A DNA stretch of 64,000 bases from Apostichopus japonicus (GCF_037975245.1 NC_092571.1:2646501-2710500); one strand, 5' to 3'; shown: positions 46,801 through 55,755, counted from the first letter of the stretch. Numbers and translations: made by a program. Notes: generated by a model from the letters alone, not told the origin.

Positions 46801-49655
46801 ACTTTCTGCTACCAATAACGATAACTCGAATGCCTACTACGAGATCAGTAAGTATTTATCAGAGGTGGACACAGAAAGGGAGGGCTCTGGGCCCATTCCC
46901 ACCATTTTCTTCCTGAAAATTATAGTTAAAAACAAACATATAATTCTGCTTATAACAAGGTACGAATTGGACAATTTTAGCACGTTTCGCGAGCGTGCAT
47001 TCCTTACATGCACCAATATGATGGCCTACTTGCCTCCCGCGCTGCTCCTTTTTTTAATAGAAATTGTGAACTGTTATATTCTACCTTATTTATACCCACA
47101 GCCGCAAGTTTGCTTGTGGAATAATGATGGATTCACCTAGTTTTATGTTATGCCATCAAACAATGTTACGGCGATAGCAAACTCGAAATATTTCTTGCAA
47201 TCGCGTTGCAAAATACATGGGAAAAAACTGTTGTTAATGGCCAATAGCTTTCTCCTTACTGTCGGACTGAAATTCCAACAGCAAGGCATTTATTATTTTC
47301 GTCCTAATGGATAAGAAATCTCGGTGTAACACGGAGTTTAAGTGCGCTCCGAATACTTTATTATTGTTTTATCAACTATTTCAACAATACGATTCCGAGC
47401 AAAACGTTAAAGATCGATATCAGACATAACTGATATCGTTTTGTACCAATTTTCTAAACGGAATCTTTTCATCTTTCTTTTTGTATTGTGTTGCCCTTAC
47501 TTGGTGTATAGTAAGCTGTCAGTTCATCTTTACGAAAAGTCAACAATGCACTTCCTTAACCGTGCCATACATTTTTTTCAATCATTAAGATACATATTTG
47601 AGACCACTGAATTTCCACCAATTTTGAAAGTAATTGAAATTGTCTGTTCGATATCCAATTCTATCTACTATCCTCTCTATCTGTTTACACTATTTAGTGA
47701 TTGGTTTCCGTAATAACAACAACGTGTGTATTGTCCGCTCCGGCAGATCCGTGGTAGATGACCCTATCCCAGGCGTACTAAGTAGAGAGTAAGTTCAATC
47801 GATCATTAGCTGAGTATGGGATGAAAGCACCAATAAATTGCGAATGATACTATATAATTTGTCATCCTTCAATCCTATTGTCACTTCAACAAATACCGCA
47901 TCTTTTTCTTTCTGTTTCTTTAACTAGAGATTGTATAACTATTTCATTGGTTTGTCCCATTAAGAATATATCATGCGAGAGAACAACGTCATATTCTCTG
48001 ACTTTAGGTATAGAGAATCCATACGTTAGGAGATGACCAGTTTATTTTTAAGATTACTTTTATTCCCTCTGATCCTGAAGTATGTCGCTGCCCGTAAACA
48101 TTACCCTATGCAGGATTAAACCTCCGGTCACTATACTTTACCCATTGATGTCATCACAGGTAACAGATACTATAGTTTATTGATCATTTGAATTCTGTAA
48201 GTAATTGAAACGTCTAAGAATGTTGTGTCCAGAATCAACAAAACGAAAAAGATGTTTTAACTTCATTATTTGGCAGGTTTGTGTAGGACTGCCGAGAAAA
48301 GGTCCAAACCGTCTTTGTTAAAGATGTGTTTATAATCTTTCCTTTGCGCTTTCTATATCTCCTTTCGTACTCAGATTATTCATTGAATTCGAACTCGAGT
48401 GGGATGGCAGAAGTATCAAACTATGGAAGGGAGGACGGGTACTCGTCGAATACACGGATCGTGATCCATGTCGCGGACTGGACTGGATAGGCTTTACCAG
48501 TTACGACTCTATCAACCCATCCAATCGTATTCCAAGTCGGTGGAAATTTGAAAAGAACTCCTTCGGTAAAGTATTAAATTTTGCTATTATCGTGAAATAT
48601 ATCAAACCCAGTGACGGAGCGTCCATACAGTCAGGGGGATAACCCCCTGATTTATGGAGTCTAATGGACTACTAGCGCCCTTTTCAGCTTTTTACCACTT
48701 TTTACTTATTCGCGACTATTGACTTTTTTATTGCGCTCTCATCTACCTATTGACATTTGTCACATTTTGTTGGTGTAATTTTCTGACAAAAATGATGAAA
48801 TGATGATTGTGATGAATCGCATGTACTTTCAACACCAATAGAAACTTCCGAGTTGTCACAACTGGCGATGACAACTATTTATTCTTCGTTTATCTGCAAA
48901 TCTGCAAAGATCTAGGGAGTTTGTTTACTCAACAAATTTCTCTACCCTCCGCGCCAACCTGTGGTGGCGCTCTGCTTAGATAGTGTCGAAAGCGCCCCTA
49001 CAGACCATTCTCGCCCCCCCCCCCCCCGACCAATATCCCTAGCTCCGCCACTGATCAAACCAACAATATGAACAGCACCTCTTCATTTGGTATCGTCGAG
49101 ATATCATGATTATTACCCCACAAAACAGGGACGGATTAGCTGGTGCGCCCTTGTGTCCGAGTCGCCGAACGCTGCACGAGCTTGAGGTAAAAAATGAGCC
49201 CCTTCCCTCTTGGACGCATATCAAGCAAAATACAAGTGCATTAAATTAAAGGTGCGTTGGAATAATAGGGCATGAGATTTGCAAAGCCTAATTAACAAAA
49301 CAGCTCATGTTGACTTACTCATTTCGGTATGCTGATAAATAAACCGGTCTACATTCAACATAATAAATACTACTAGGTACAATGCGTTCTATAATTTTAG
49401 TGCACAAAGTTGACTGTCCATAACAATAACATAGTGAAAGTCTTTTGCCGTAGTTCCTTTTCATGTTGTAACCGGCGTGTCATGTTTCTTACAATAGCTA
49501 TCTCCGGAGCGGGAGCAGGAGGGGGCGGAGGTGGAGGAGGCGAACGATGGAGAGGCTCCTCCCGTAGTAGATCATCTCGAAGAGGATCTAGTGGATCAAG
49601 AAGGGGATCAAGGAGGTCAGGGGGAAGAAGAAGAGGATCAAGTAGTAGCAGCTAA
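22767..49655 (+). CDS. Gene B: secreted protein with five FAMeT domains and three arrays of 72-nt Gly/Ser repeat exons
   Basis: Thirty-five coding exons were assembled by eye, all with AG/GT borders and agreeing phases. They are a signal peptide exon (22767-22821); FAMeT 1 plus charged helix (23692-25718); repeat array 1 (five exons, 27175-28692); a 99-nt exon (30023-30121); FAMeT 2 (31105-32527); array 2 (seven exons, 33809-36124); a 99-nt exon (37465-37563); FAMeT 3 (38295-39710); FAMeT 4 plus charged helix (41509-43664); array 3 (three exons, 44167-44962); FAMeT 5 (46665-48565); and an Arg/Ser/Gly-rich final exon (49498-49655, TAA). Together they code for about 1388 residues. Only one promoter and one signal exon are present, so one gene is the simplest reading. 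Two or more transcripts, or skipping of any 72-nt exon, would keep the frame. Function is unknown; the composition suggests a secreted matrix, adhesive or defence protein. Confidence 0.65.
23026..26036 (+). repeat. Segmental duplication block S, copy 1
   Basis: From tcgctaacacctt to the gcagacatg motif this stretch is alignable with 40902-43976, covering the FAMeT-plus-helix exons and introns. Copy 2 lacks about 55 bp near 23440-23515 and has an additional 146-bp tandem duplication. At its right end copy 2 joins array sequence directly, whereas copy 1 continues into about 1.1 kb that includes a SINE. Confidence 0.85.
23692..25718 (+). CDS. Gene B FAMeT domain 1 and charged helical segment
   Basis: Exons 23692-23859 (168 nt), 24223-24316 (94 nt) and 25366-25718 (353 nt) have phases 1-1, 1-2 and 2-1. 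The first gives IHFQIKASRDAVISFSPEKQ and closes Tyr-Glu-Ile-Gly; the second VIGAEGNLFLCIRRGNGEAP; the third EWQDFWVELCNGVVIVEGLD and WYVGLTSMVEGSEWRF. These match the three parts of the Methyltransf_FA fold (ASxDAxIxLS, YEIxIG, FWxxxxxGxIxVG, YVGxTS). After the domain the same exon runs into about 50 residues of alternating Glu and Arg (EREERERENNNRRDRQRDEA and REARERRRRLREERQR), predicted to be a single charged helix or coiled coil. The third-exon acceptor at 25365 was chosen because it alone keeps the phase. Confidence 0.78.
26562..26803 (+). mobile_element. tRNA-derived SINE in a gene B intron
   Basis: An A-box-like ttagctcagtggttgacgcc and a B box ggttcgagtca are about 35 nt apart, as in a tRNA. 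They are followed by a body shared with the element at 30820 (catggacgttaaat, ttcggtcagcttgcg, gagttcctgcttgcaggagg) and a tail of catacat words. A true tRNA is excluded by the long body and degenerate stem. Confidence 0.75.
27175..28692 (+). CDS. Gene B repeat-exon array 1: five 72-nt exons
   Basis: Exons are 27175-27246, 27520-27591, 27932-28003, 28275-28346 and 28621-28692. Each is exactly 72 nt, phase 1-1, with an atatag or acatag acceptor and a gtaggt or gtaact donor. Each encodes 24 residues of the type SGSGSSSNTGPRSGTSNSNG followed by Pro-Arg-Arg-Gly. Units including introns are 343-412 bp long and also share intronic blocks (agccgacgtctggagaccctc, tagtgatctttaaatag). Variation is concentrated at the Arg/Gly, Gly/Arg and Thr/Ser positions. 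The protein segment should be flexible, hydrophilic and basic. Because every exon is a multiple of three and symmetric in phase, copies can be skipped or gained without a frameshift. Confidence 0.8.
30023..30121 (+). CDS. Gene B 99-nt Ser/Arg-rich exon (first copy)
   Basis: A phase 1-1 exon with acceptor atacag and donor gtaaga encodes 33 residues: GSGSVDSSNSRRRGSGTSRS followed by Asn-Asp-Arg-Ala-Arg and a Pro/Ala-rich end. It starts with the same Gly-Ser-Gly-Ser as the 72-nt exons and looks like a diverged, longer member of that family, placed between the array and the next FAMeT domain. A near-identical copy is at 37465-37563. Confidence 0.72.
30820..31063 (+). mobile_element. tRNA-derived SINE with CACTG target-site duplication
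   Basis: An A box tagcctagtggttaacgcc and a B box ggttcgattcc are followed by the same body as the SINE at 26562 and a catacatacatac tail. CACTG lies at both ends (30815-30819 and 31064-31068). The duplicated copy of this intron at 38254-38258 has a single CACTG and no element, so an empty site is present in the same window. Confidence 0.9.
31105..32527 (+). CDS. Gene B FAMeT domain 2
   Basis: Exons 31105-31287 (183 nt), 31883-31973 (91 nt) and 32337-32527 (191 nt) have phases 1-1, 1-2 and 2-1. The first contains FKIPFWLKAEGDAYIRLSAT and ends Tyr-Thr-Ile; the second IGFRSNRNVCIMRSGRNVVD; the third YFELEWDGRTIKLWKEGQLL, LDWIGFTSYDSVNPSNRIPS and RWKFERNSFG. Order, phase and anchor residues match FAMeT 1, but sequence differs, so this is a second domain type. 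FAMeT 3 and FAMeT 5 are of this same type. Intron 31974-32336 ends in a C-rich tract and a good tttaaacag acceptor. Confidence 0.8.
33809..36124 (+). CDS. Gene B repeat-exon array 2: seven 72-nt exons
   Basis: Exons are 33809-33880, 34205-34276, 34609-34680, 35013-35084, 35361-35432, 35707-35778 and 36053-36124. All are 72 nt and phase 1-1, with the same 24-residue Gly/Ser/Asn repeat ending Pro-Arg-Arg-Gly. Start-to-start spacings are 396, 404, 404, 348, 346 and 346 bp. The longer units contain an extra ~60-70-bp copy of the pre-acceptor sequence (aaagtaactttcaaycc, gtttaac). The last two exons share the cggacgtggatcagg variant also seen in the last exon of array 1, which has only one such copy. 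Confidence 0.8.
37465..37563 (+). CDS. Gene B 99-nt Ser/Arg-rich exon (second copy)
   Basis: This copy is identical in coding content to the exon at 30023-30121 (GSGSVDSSNSRRRGSGTSRS and onward), with the same acceptor and donor and phase 1-1. It lies in the duplicated block. Its reading frame is intact. Confidence 0.72.
38295..39710 (+). CDS. Gene B FAMeT domain 3 (recent copy of domain 2)
   Basis: Exons 38295-38477, 39078-39168 and 39520-39710 have the same lengths (183, 91, 191 nt) and phases as FAMeT 2. Differences in coding sequence are few: GDIIEKD instead of GDKIEKD in the first exon, and an Arg-to-Ser and Gly-to-Arg type change in the second. Introns are also nearly identical, apart from the missing SINE and small indels. 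The open frame of all three exons argues that both copies are used, or that the copy is very young. Confidence 0.78.
41509..43664 (+). CDS. Gene B FAMeT domain 4 and charged helix (copy of domain 1)
   Basis: Exons 41509-41676 (168 nt), 42044-42137 (94 nt) and 43166-43518 (353 nt) mirror FAMeT 1 exon for exon. Changes include VFGAEG for VIGAEG, RRGNGVAP for RRGNGEAP and DQWFVGVTSMVEGSEWRVVD in the third exon. The helix part is RQERERENNNRRLRQRDEAT and AERQQEARERRQRLREERQR. An additional 51-nt exon (43614-43664, phase 1-1, QEARERRQRLRGERQR) arises from a 146-bp tandem duplication of the end of the third exon and has no counterpart in FAMeT 1. The acceptor of this mini-exon is weak, so its use is uncertain. 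The upstream exon of FAMeT 3 ends in phase 1 and joins this domain in frame. Confidence 0.75.
43468..43760 (+). repeat. 146-bp tandem duplication at the end of the charged-helix exon
   Basis: The sequence agcaagaagcccgtgagag starts at 43468 and again at 43614, and similarity continues through the intronic agtaagtcaaatcatttt, cgctacgttta and cagcgagttagag. Block S copy 1 has only one copy, so the event followed the larger duplication. Confidence 0.85.
44167..44962 (+). CDS. Gene B repeat-exon array 3: three 72-nt exons
   Basis: Exons are 44167-44238, 44569-44640 and 44891-44962. Each is 72 nt and phase 1-1 and encodes the Gly/Ser/Asn repeat. The third copy is more diverged (Gly-Ser-Glu-Thr-Ile-Asp, and Pro-Gly-Arg-Gly at its end instead of Pro-Arg-Arg-Gly). 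Acceptors are atgtag or atatag; donors are gtaggt, gtaggt and gtaagt. The intronic blocks found in arrays 1 and 2 recur here. Confidence 0.78.
46665..48565 (+). CDS. Gene B FAMeT domain 5 (older copy of domain type 2)
   Basis: Exons 46665-46847 (183 nt), 47698-47788 (91 nt) and 48375-48565 (191 nt) repeat the lengths and phases of FAMeT 2 and 3. Sequences are FKITFWLKAEGDAHIRLSAT; IGFRNNNNVCIVRSGRSVVD; and IEFELEWDGRSIKLWKGGRV with RWKFEKNSFG at the end. It is clearly more diverged from 2 and 3 than they are from each other. The Tyr-Glu-Ile at the end of the first exon is closer to the family consensus than the Tyr-Thr-Ile of domains 2 and 3. Confidence 0.78.
48609..49053. mobile_element. hAT-like non-autonomous element, 445 bp, with 8-bp target-site duplication
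   Basis: The left end CAGTGACGGAGC and the right end GCTCCGCCACTG are inverted repeats with one mismatch. A perfect 8-bp duplication ATCAAACC flanks it (48601-48608 and 49054-49061). The CAGTGRCGGAGC end and the 8-bp duplication are hAT hallmarks. No transposase frame is present. It occupies the last intron of gene B. Confidence 0.88.
49498..49655 (+). CDS. Gene B final coding exon, Gly/Arg/Ser-rich tail
   Basis: The acceptor acaatag at 49497 leads in phase 1 into AISGAGAGGGGGGGERWRGS, then Arg/Ser repeats (SRSRSSRRGSSGSRRGSRRS and GGRRRGSSSSS) and TAA at 49653-49655. The composition resembles the array repeats (Ser-Gly-Ser plus Arg-Arg-Gly). A poly(A) signal follows 78 nt later. Confidence 0.7.
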
Positions 49656-49732
49656 ATCTAGCTTAGGTTAGGTTTTTATTTCGGGTTTTCTATCTTTATT
49701 TCCCTAAGAGTGATAAACGTAACGCATGCGAG

Positions 49733-49738
49733 AATAAA
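49733..49738 (+). terminator. Poly(A) signal of gene B
   Basis: AATAAA in the context gagaataaagtaaac, 78 nt after the TAA of the Gly/Arg/Ser-rich exon. Confidence 0.5.
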
Positions 49739-50168
49739 GTAAACTATAGAAGTTCCCTTAAGGGTTTCGAATATTAAACTTATTACATTATCCTCTGATC
49801 TAACTGTCAGATCAACTTTTCAGGTTTGAAACTTGTCGGTATCCTATTGAAAGAATACTAGAACATCATCATTAAAAAAAAAGTTGATGATGGACAATGA
49901 GTGACCTAAATCTACAGTAACGATTACATACTGACCTATGAGAAAAACTGTCGAACAATGCAATATTATCCATGGTCAGTTGCATCGCAAGAATAAATGG
50001 TTTCCGCCATGCTATCATAATCCTCTTCATTTAACTAATACTTTAGTTGGTAATTGGGTCGATCTGATACACAATCAAACTATATTAACTTAATAAATAC
50101 AACTACAGAGTAAGCTGTACTTATCATATATTTGCTTTGTCCTCTATTTTTAGCACTTTGTTTTTCAG

Positions 50169-50212
50169 AATCTACCGTGGACTGCAAACGACAGTTGACA
50201 AATAGAACATGA
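50169..50212 (+). CDS. Candidate alternative terminal exon of gene B
   Basis: A strong acceptor (ctttgtttttcag) precedes, in phase 1, ESTVDCKRQLTNRT and a TGA at 50210-50212. It would fit the phase 1 end of the FAMeT 5 exon at 48565 and replace the Arg/Ser-rich tail by a short Cys-containing one. The case rests only on splice-site quality and phase, with no homology, so chance is quite possible. Confidence 0.25.
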
Positions 50213-50533
50213 AGTATGATTTTTTTTGTGAGAATTGAGTTCCATCAAATTATAAGTAAATTAAGTGGTTGTAACTTGCATGACCAATCCTTGCAGTATC
50301 GGACAGCGGGCAGTTTCTTCTGTGGAACGCCAAAAAGGACTACATATATGATGTTGTGTATAGGTCATGATCATTATCCTTACACAAACAACTGCAATAT
50401 AATCCGAGTATATGTTGAACCATGTAATTCAAATGTAAGTCACATGCACATGATATGTATGATACAAAGAACACAGTTCATAATATAAACACCGCATATA
50501 TGGTACATATTCCTTTTATACCGTACTCACATA

Positions 50534-50570
50534 TGTATATATATATAGGCCTATATATATATATATATAT

Positions 50571-50611
<41 letters not shown>

Positions 50612-50624
50612 TATATATATATAA
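50534..50624. repeat. (TA)n microsatellite with interruptions
   Basis: TA dinucleotides interrupted by aggcctata and acatacata. It abuts the SINE-like element on the right. Confidence 0.9.
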
Positions 50625-50760
50625 TTGAAATCATAATGAGTTGGAAAATCAGGAACAGTGAAAAAAAACTTCCAGCCCCCACCGGGATTCGAACCCGAGC
50701 CTCCATATATATAGTATTGACTACCAACGTTAGCTAACGAACATACTGTATAAATACCAA
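50625..50760 (-). mobile_element. tRNA-derived SINE, second family, minus strand
   Basis: Read on the minus strand it has an A-box-like ttagctaacgttggtagtc and a perfect B box ggttcgaatcc, then ggtgggggctggaag, a T run and a body ending at the TA repeat. The body differs from the SINEs at 26562 and 30820, so it is another family. Ends are approximate. Confidence 0.65.
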
Positions 50761-52754
50761 TACAGCACATAAAACTACATGTCCTTTTGATCACCGTCTT
50801 TCAACAATATCTCTAGTTAGGTTGTTATAAAGGCTAGTACAAATAGACAATATCCCCAAATGGATTGTTGCAAACCTATGCAAACAAAAACAAATCAGTC
50901 ATACAATTTAATTGTAAATACAGAGTTTTAAGTAGAATAATCGTTATAATACTTGGCAACAGGTGATTAGTGACATCACAAAGGCATATTCGAGCTAAAA
51001 GCGTTATTGATTATTGTTTCATAATGCACATATTATTGATCACCACGTCAACGACAAAATTTCCACTAAAGAAACGACATTTTTCATGAAGCCCTGGTTT
51101 TTCTCTCATTTATTGAATACAATGATTTTCGAAATGCGGCACGATTTGCCCAAAGTACATATGACATATGTGCCCAAAGTACGCAGAGTTAACGGTCCAA
51201 AGTACAAGAATATATAGAACACGTCTAGAACAATGCATCCATGTGGTGTTACATGTAGAAGGGCTAACTGTGTGAAACAGAGTTAAATACGTGAGAATTG
51301 TGTCTGTCACCTCGTGTGTCACACATTAGGGTTTCGTTTATCTTATATGGTGCAAGCAATGGCTGACGTGTTTCAGTACATGTTAGGAATGAACCTGTCG
51401 AGTCATTGCCTTAAAGGCAAAACTTAAAGGGTTGTGTAGACTCTAAAGAGTTGTTCTTCCTTTTTAAAAGAACAGTTCAGAGGTTTTTCTTAATTAATCA
51501 TAACGTCACGAAAAATACAAAACAACACTTCACCAAACACATGTACTAATCTGCTTTACAGCTTAAAAGAAAACGACATATGGAACTTGCTTCTAAGGTT
51601 TAAACAATAAGAATTAACATGGTTAATACAATAACATTATTTTAAGAGCCTTTATTGACAGGTCCGATAGCCATTACAGTTTAACAATACTTCAGACATA
51701 TACATTAGTGTATTGTCATGAAGTATCTAACATTATGACTTATAACGGAGCCTTAGAAAGGTAATAACGAAATATAATGAATTACACAAAGTGTAATATT
51801 GGTGCTAAAAGGGTAAGTAATCAATACGATTGAATGATTTCAAGTGATTACTCCTTCTGAATCAGTCAACTTTCGGCATAGAGAGCTGGAGAGTGAATTA
51901 TAACAATACAACTTCTAATCAGCGTAAGGAATTTAGAATGGCAACAATTTTTTTGGTTGGTGTTTTGAAGTCAGTAAGTTTAGGAAATAGGCACCTGCAC
52001 ATTGACCTATGGGGAATGTAGGTTGGATATATGGATGCAAAGTGTATCCTTGACGTCAGAAGGATGTTCGTAGCATTTAATATATAAGGGCATTGAAGCT
52101 ATTTTCAAGTTTCATGTTTCTCTTAACCTGTAGTTCATATATATGTTTTGGTACTGTGTTGTTTCGCATTTTTCTGGTTAAAAAAAAGCGCTGAACTATT
52201 TTTTTTTTATGTTGTTAAGGGCGTGCGCGCTGTAGTAGAAACAAAATCATGACGTCAATAGGCCTATATAACAAATTATTGTTTACTGTCAGGACACGAT
52301 ACTACTTTGAATAATCGAAAACACCCAGAATTCCACTTTTGTGAACAAGATGACAGTTGACAATAGTGTATGTTTCAGAAAGCTTAACAAAGAACCTGCT
52401 TCACATCCCTAACAGTCAACAGTACACAACTATGCAAATCTACAAAATGATGACGCGATATCATGTTTATAACATTTTACCTTACCGTGTGGTTTAATAG
52501 TGAAAAAAGGTTGCTCATGATCCTTGCATTGTAATACGAACAAAGTAGGTTTATATAAGGCAAATATTGCCCAGACAGTATAATGGTTTAAATTTTCCAT
52601 ACCTGCATGCAACTGCATTAAGTTTGATTTCCAAATTTTCATGTTTAGCCTACACTTTTTGCGTCAGTTCGTTGAATACCACGCATTACTATAATCAGTG
52701 TTGCAAACGAGAATCCAATCTTTCATCATTGGTTAACAGTCAAATGTCCAAGCT

Positions 52755-54176
52755 TTACCCTGGAAACACCTTATTACGCCACGACTTCACGTCCTTTAGC
52801 ATTCTTATACTGTCACTCCGGAATCTTGGATTTGCAAAACTGTATATAACTGGATTAATAGCAGGGGTCGTATAATAGATGTGTTGTAACACTGTTAGAA
52901 ACGCGAAGGCGTGCGGATTTTCGAAACGTAGATCATTCCACCACTCGCTTTCTGTGTTAGTTATCAGCCACATGATGCATCTTGCTGTCCAGGTTCCAAC
53001 GAACACAACCGTGGCTAGCAATAACATCCTCCCCGTTCTTCCGGAGGATCGCAACGGATTAGCACCAGCTCCTGATACCGAGAGTCTTCTGTTGTTTGCG
53101 GACGATCCAGGTCTCAAAACCACGTCTTCTCGACTCGTGACCTTTGTCTCTAGTATCGCTGTCATAAGGTCTTCATATTGTTTGTCAACATGTCCAATTT
53201 CTGTCGTGGCAAATTTAGATATATTTCTAATCTCCGTCGTCATCGGAGACGACGGATTAACGTTCGCATCAATTTTCGTTTTCTTTCCCACTGTCATTTC
53301 GGTTCGCCCAACTTCTACTTTTGCACTGCCCTCAGACCTACGTTCAATTTTCACTCCAAGGAAAGTCACCGATGCGCGTCTACTACAAGCGACGGGCTTG
53401 CTCCCATTGCTTTCTCGATGTTTTCCCCTTGTATCTTTGTCTTTGGGTATTACACGCACCGCCTCACCTACATGGGTAACTGCTGTCGTCTGTCCCCTCT
53501 CACTATCAATAGCAGTGCTCTCACTGGGACGTACAAATATCGCGGAACCAGCCCGGTTTTGAAATCTCTTTCTAACCTCTAAGTAAACTAGAGTATAAAG
53601 TACCAACGCCGTTACCATTAAGAAAATAAAGCAAGCGAACGCCAGAGTGAGCGGTATGTACAGAGCCAACCCGTCTTTAGTAATCTGGCATTTGTTATCT
53701 TCGATCCCATACAGGAATGCCACCGGTATACTAAACATGTTTGAAATCCCTAGGCCTATTAGCGAGCACAGAAGAGCTTTCTTTATCGTCATCGGAAAAT
53801 GCGGACGACAAATTTGAAAATATCTGTCCGCGGCGATAGTGGTTGTCATGAATGCTGAGAAAAATTCACTCCAAGATCCAAACACTTGGTATCCTTGACA
53901 TTTGTATGGCGTTTCGTATGAGCTTTCGTATAGCCAATGGACTATTCTAGCTATTGAGAATATGGTGATGAACATATCCAAAATGGCCATAGTAAGAATA
54001 AACACATGAGTGCTAGTTTTCTTCGTCTTGGAGTAATACACCGCAAACACCAGCACGTTACCCGGAACTCCAATGATCAAAACAATGGTCAAAATGACAA
54101 TCATCCAGCTCTGATAAGGTTCCAAATGTCCTTCTAAAGACAGTATTGGATATGGAAGTTTTGTGGCATCCGCCAT
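52755..54176 (-). CDS. Class A (rhodopsin-like) G-protein-coupled receptor, single exon
   Basis: One uninterrupted frame of 473 residues with seven hydrophobic segments at about 24-47, 57-80, 98-120, 134-157, 172-198, 383-405 and 422-447. Signature residues are present: Gly-Asn at 39-40, Asp67 in helix 2, the pair Cys93/Cys163 for the extracellular disulfide, Asp-Arg-Tyr at 117-119 and Asn-Pro-x-x-Tyr at 441-445. The third intracellular loop is very long (about 180 residues), hydrophilic, and has two Arg-Arg-x-Ser sites near 266 and 363 that suit PKA. Helix 6 has Trp396 but lacks the usual proline two residues later. The ligand is unknown; lack of introns is common in expanded invertebrate GPCR families. 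The ATG at 54176 gives a short N-terminus with no signal peptide, as usual for this class. It is convergent with gene B. Confidence 0.92.
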   Translation of the reverse strand: MADATKLPYPILSLEGHLEPYQSWMIVILTIVLIIGVPGNVLVFAVYYSKTKKTSTHVFILTMAILDMFITIFSIARIVHWLYESSYETPYKCQGYQVFGSWSEFFSAFMTTTIAADRYFQICRPHFPMTIKKALLCSLIGLGISNMFSIPVAFLYGIEDNKCQITKDGLALYIPLTLAFACFIFLMVTALVLYTLVYLEVRKRFQNRAGSAIFVRPSESTAIDSERGQTTAVTHVGEAVRVIPKDKDTRGKHRESNGSKPVACSRRASVTFLGVKIERRSEGSAKVEVGRTEMTVGKKTKIDANVNPSSPMTTEIRNISKFATTEIGHVDKQYEDLMTAILETKVTSREDVVLRPGSSANNRRLSVSGAGANPLRSSGRTGRMLLLATVVFVGTWTARCIMWLITNTESEWWNDLRFENPHAFAFLTVLQHIYYTTPAINPVIYSFANPRFRSDSIRMLKDVKSWRNKVFPG

Positions 54177-55755
54177 ATTCGTTTATGGGATGAATTACCA
54201 GTTTTCCAATAAATCAATGGTTGCTCTCGTTGTTTGGATCTTCATGTCTTTGGTGTCGATTTTATTCTACAAATGAAAACAAACAAACGTATCTCATATA
54301 TCAGAATCATTATACTGCAAATAGAAACACTGCAATGAAGTGGTTCTCGTCTTCTCTTGCCTAATTTTATGGCTTTTAACTTCCATCCTGAGAAAAATAT
54401 ATATATTTATATTATGTCCAATAAACGCTGAGAACATTTAAGTTAAGGGCAAACGAAAGCCTCTCCTTCCGATGAATTCATGTTTCTAATACACTGTTTC
54501 CAATAACACGAAGAAAAGTATACACTGATGTAATGTGAGAAAGATACAAATGGACGGTTAACCGATGGATATACAATGAGAGATATATACAATGATGGAT
54601 ATATACAATGATGGATCTACAAACCTGGTCTAAGGCAGATCCCGATTTACTTTTCCAGTGAGGAGTTATATACAAGCTCACTGAACACTTCCTTCATGGT
54701 GGGATAAACTGAGAAGAATGAAAATCACCATATAGAAATGAGTATGGCTCTCCGCTTTTTATTTGTCTTTCTCTGTGTTTTTCTTCTTCATGATTGTTCC
54801 CCGCCAAAAAAATCCAATAATGGTACAGTCTGCTTCAGATCCATACGTAGATATCGATCGTATATATGAATGTTTTATTAACCACCAGACGATGTTTTTC
54901 GACCGCAGAGAAAAGAATTAGATTCCTTTCATTTTGTTGAAAGATTTACAGAAACCCAGAGGAATTGCATAAAAGATAAAGAAAATAGAACAAGAAATGA
55001 AAAAGATAAAATAAGAAGAACAAATAATAGCAGATGAGGAGACTGACGAAGAAATGATGTCACTGTTTAATAGAAAATATTTTGTCTTCCCGGTGAAATT
55101 GCAATGACTGTGTTTACTTGCTAAACTTTCAGTCAAAGCAGTGCAAGTGTGGTTAAACGTTTTTCCCCCTTTTCTAGAGATATTTCACTCTTAAATGGAT
55201 CACTTCCCAGGGAGTTGAGGGAGTTGAGGGAAGGGTATGGAAGAGAGGCGATAACTTCGATGTGTAGTGTGACATTTGCTTTTGATTTGAGGACCACCAC
55301 AAAGATATTGAAAAACGTTCAGAAAAGTTTATCCTCTGCGAATTTGCAAAGACCATAACATAACTATTTCGAGCAATTTAATATATGTTTGGACTTCATC
55401 AAGTCTTCAGTATTGGATAACGTATGACTAGCAACTGATAAGTTTTTACAGCGGAATCAATAAGCGTTGTATAAGAACAGTCCTCATAGTTTCCAAAACT
55501 GAAAAATTCAGATCATCGACTGAAACAGAAATCATTGAAAACTAAATCATCGATATTTAAAGACAATGGTTAGAGGAAGATTTAATGAAATATTTTGGGA
55601 TGTGGAAGTTGTTGTTGCATCGCTAAGATATAAAATGAATTGTTTTAATGAAGTTCAGATGAAGAGTATTGATCTTGGACACTGCGAATGTATTGTCTTA
55701 AAATGAGGTTTTCTGTGGAGATTGCTGAATCACTGGATTGCACACGATTCCAATA

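Larger units (their letters stand above)
49740..52754. other. Gene B to GPCR interval
   Basis: Besides a possible alternative last exon (50169-50212), (TA)n tracts and a SINE, I see no supported gene. Open frames are short and without family resemblance. Confidence 0.55.

Noticed and set aside
22767-49655. Calling gene B and gene A farnesoic acid O-methyltransferases (juvenile hormone pathway)
   Set aside because: The family name is historical. No SAM-binding motif is visible, and the domains sit in secreted multidomain proteins, so no enzymatic role is claimed.
52879-53562. 227-residue plus-strand frame opposite the GPCR
   Set aside because: Shadow of the long hydrophilic third loop of the receptor.
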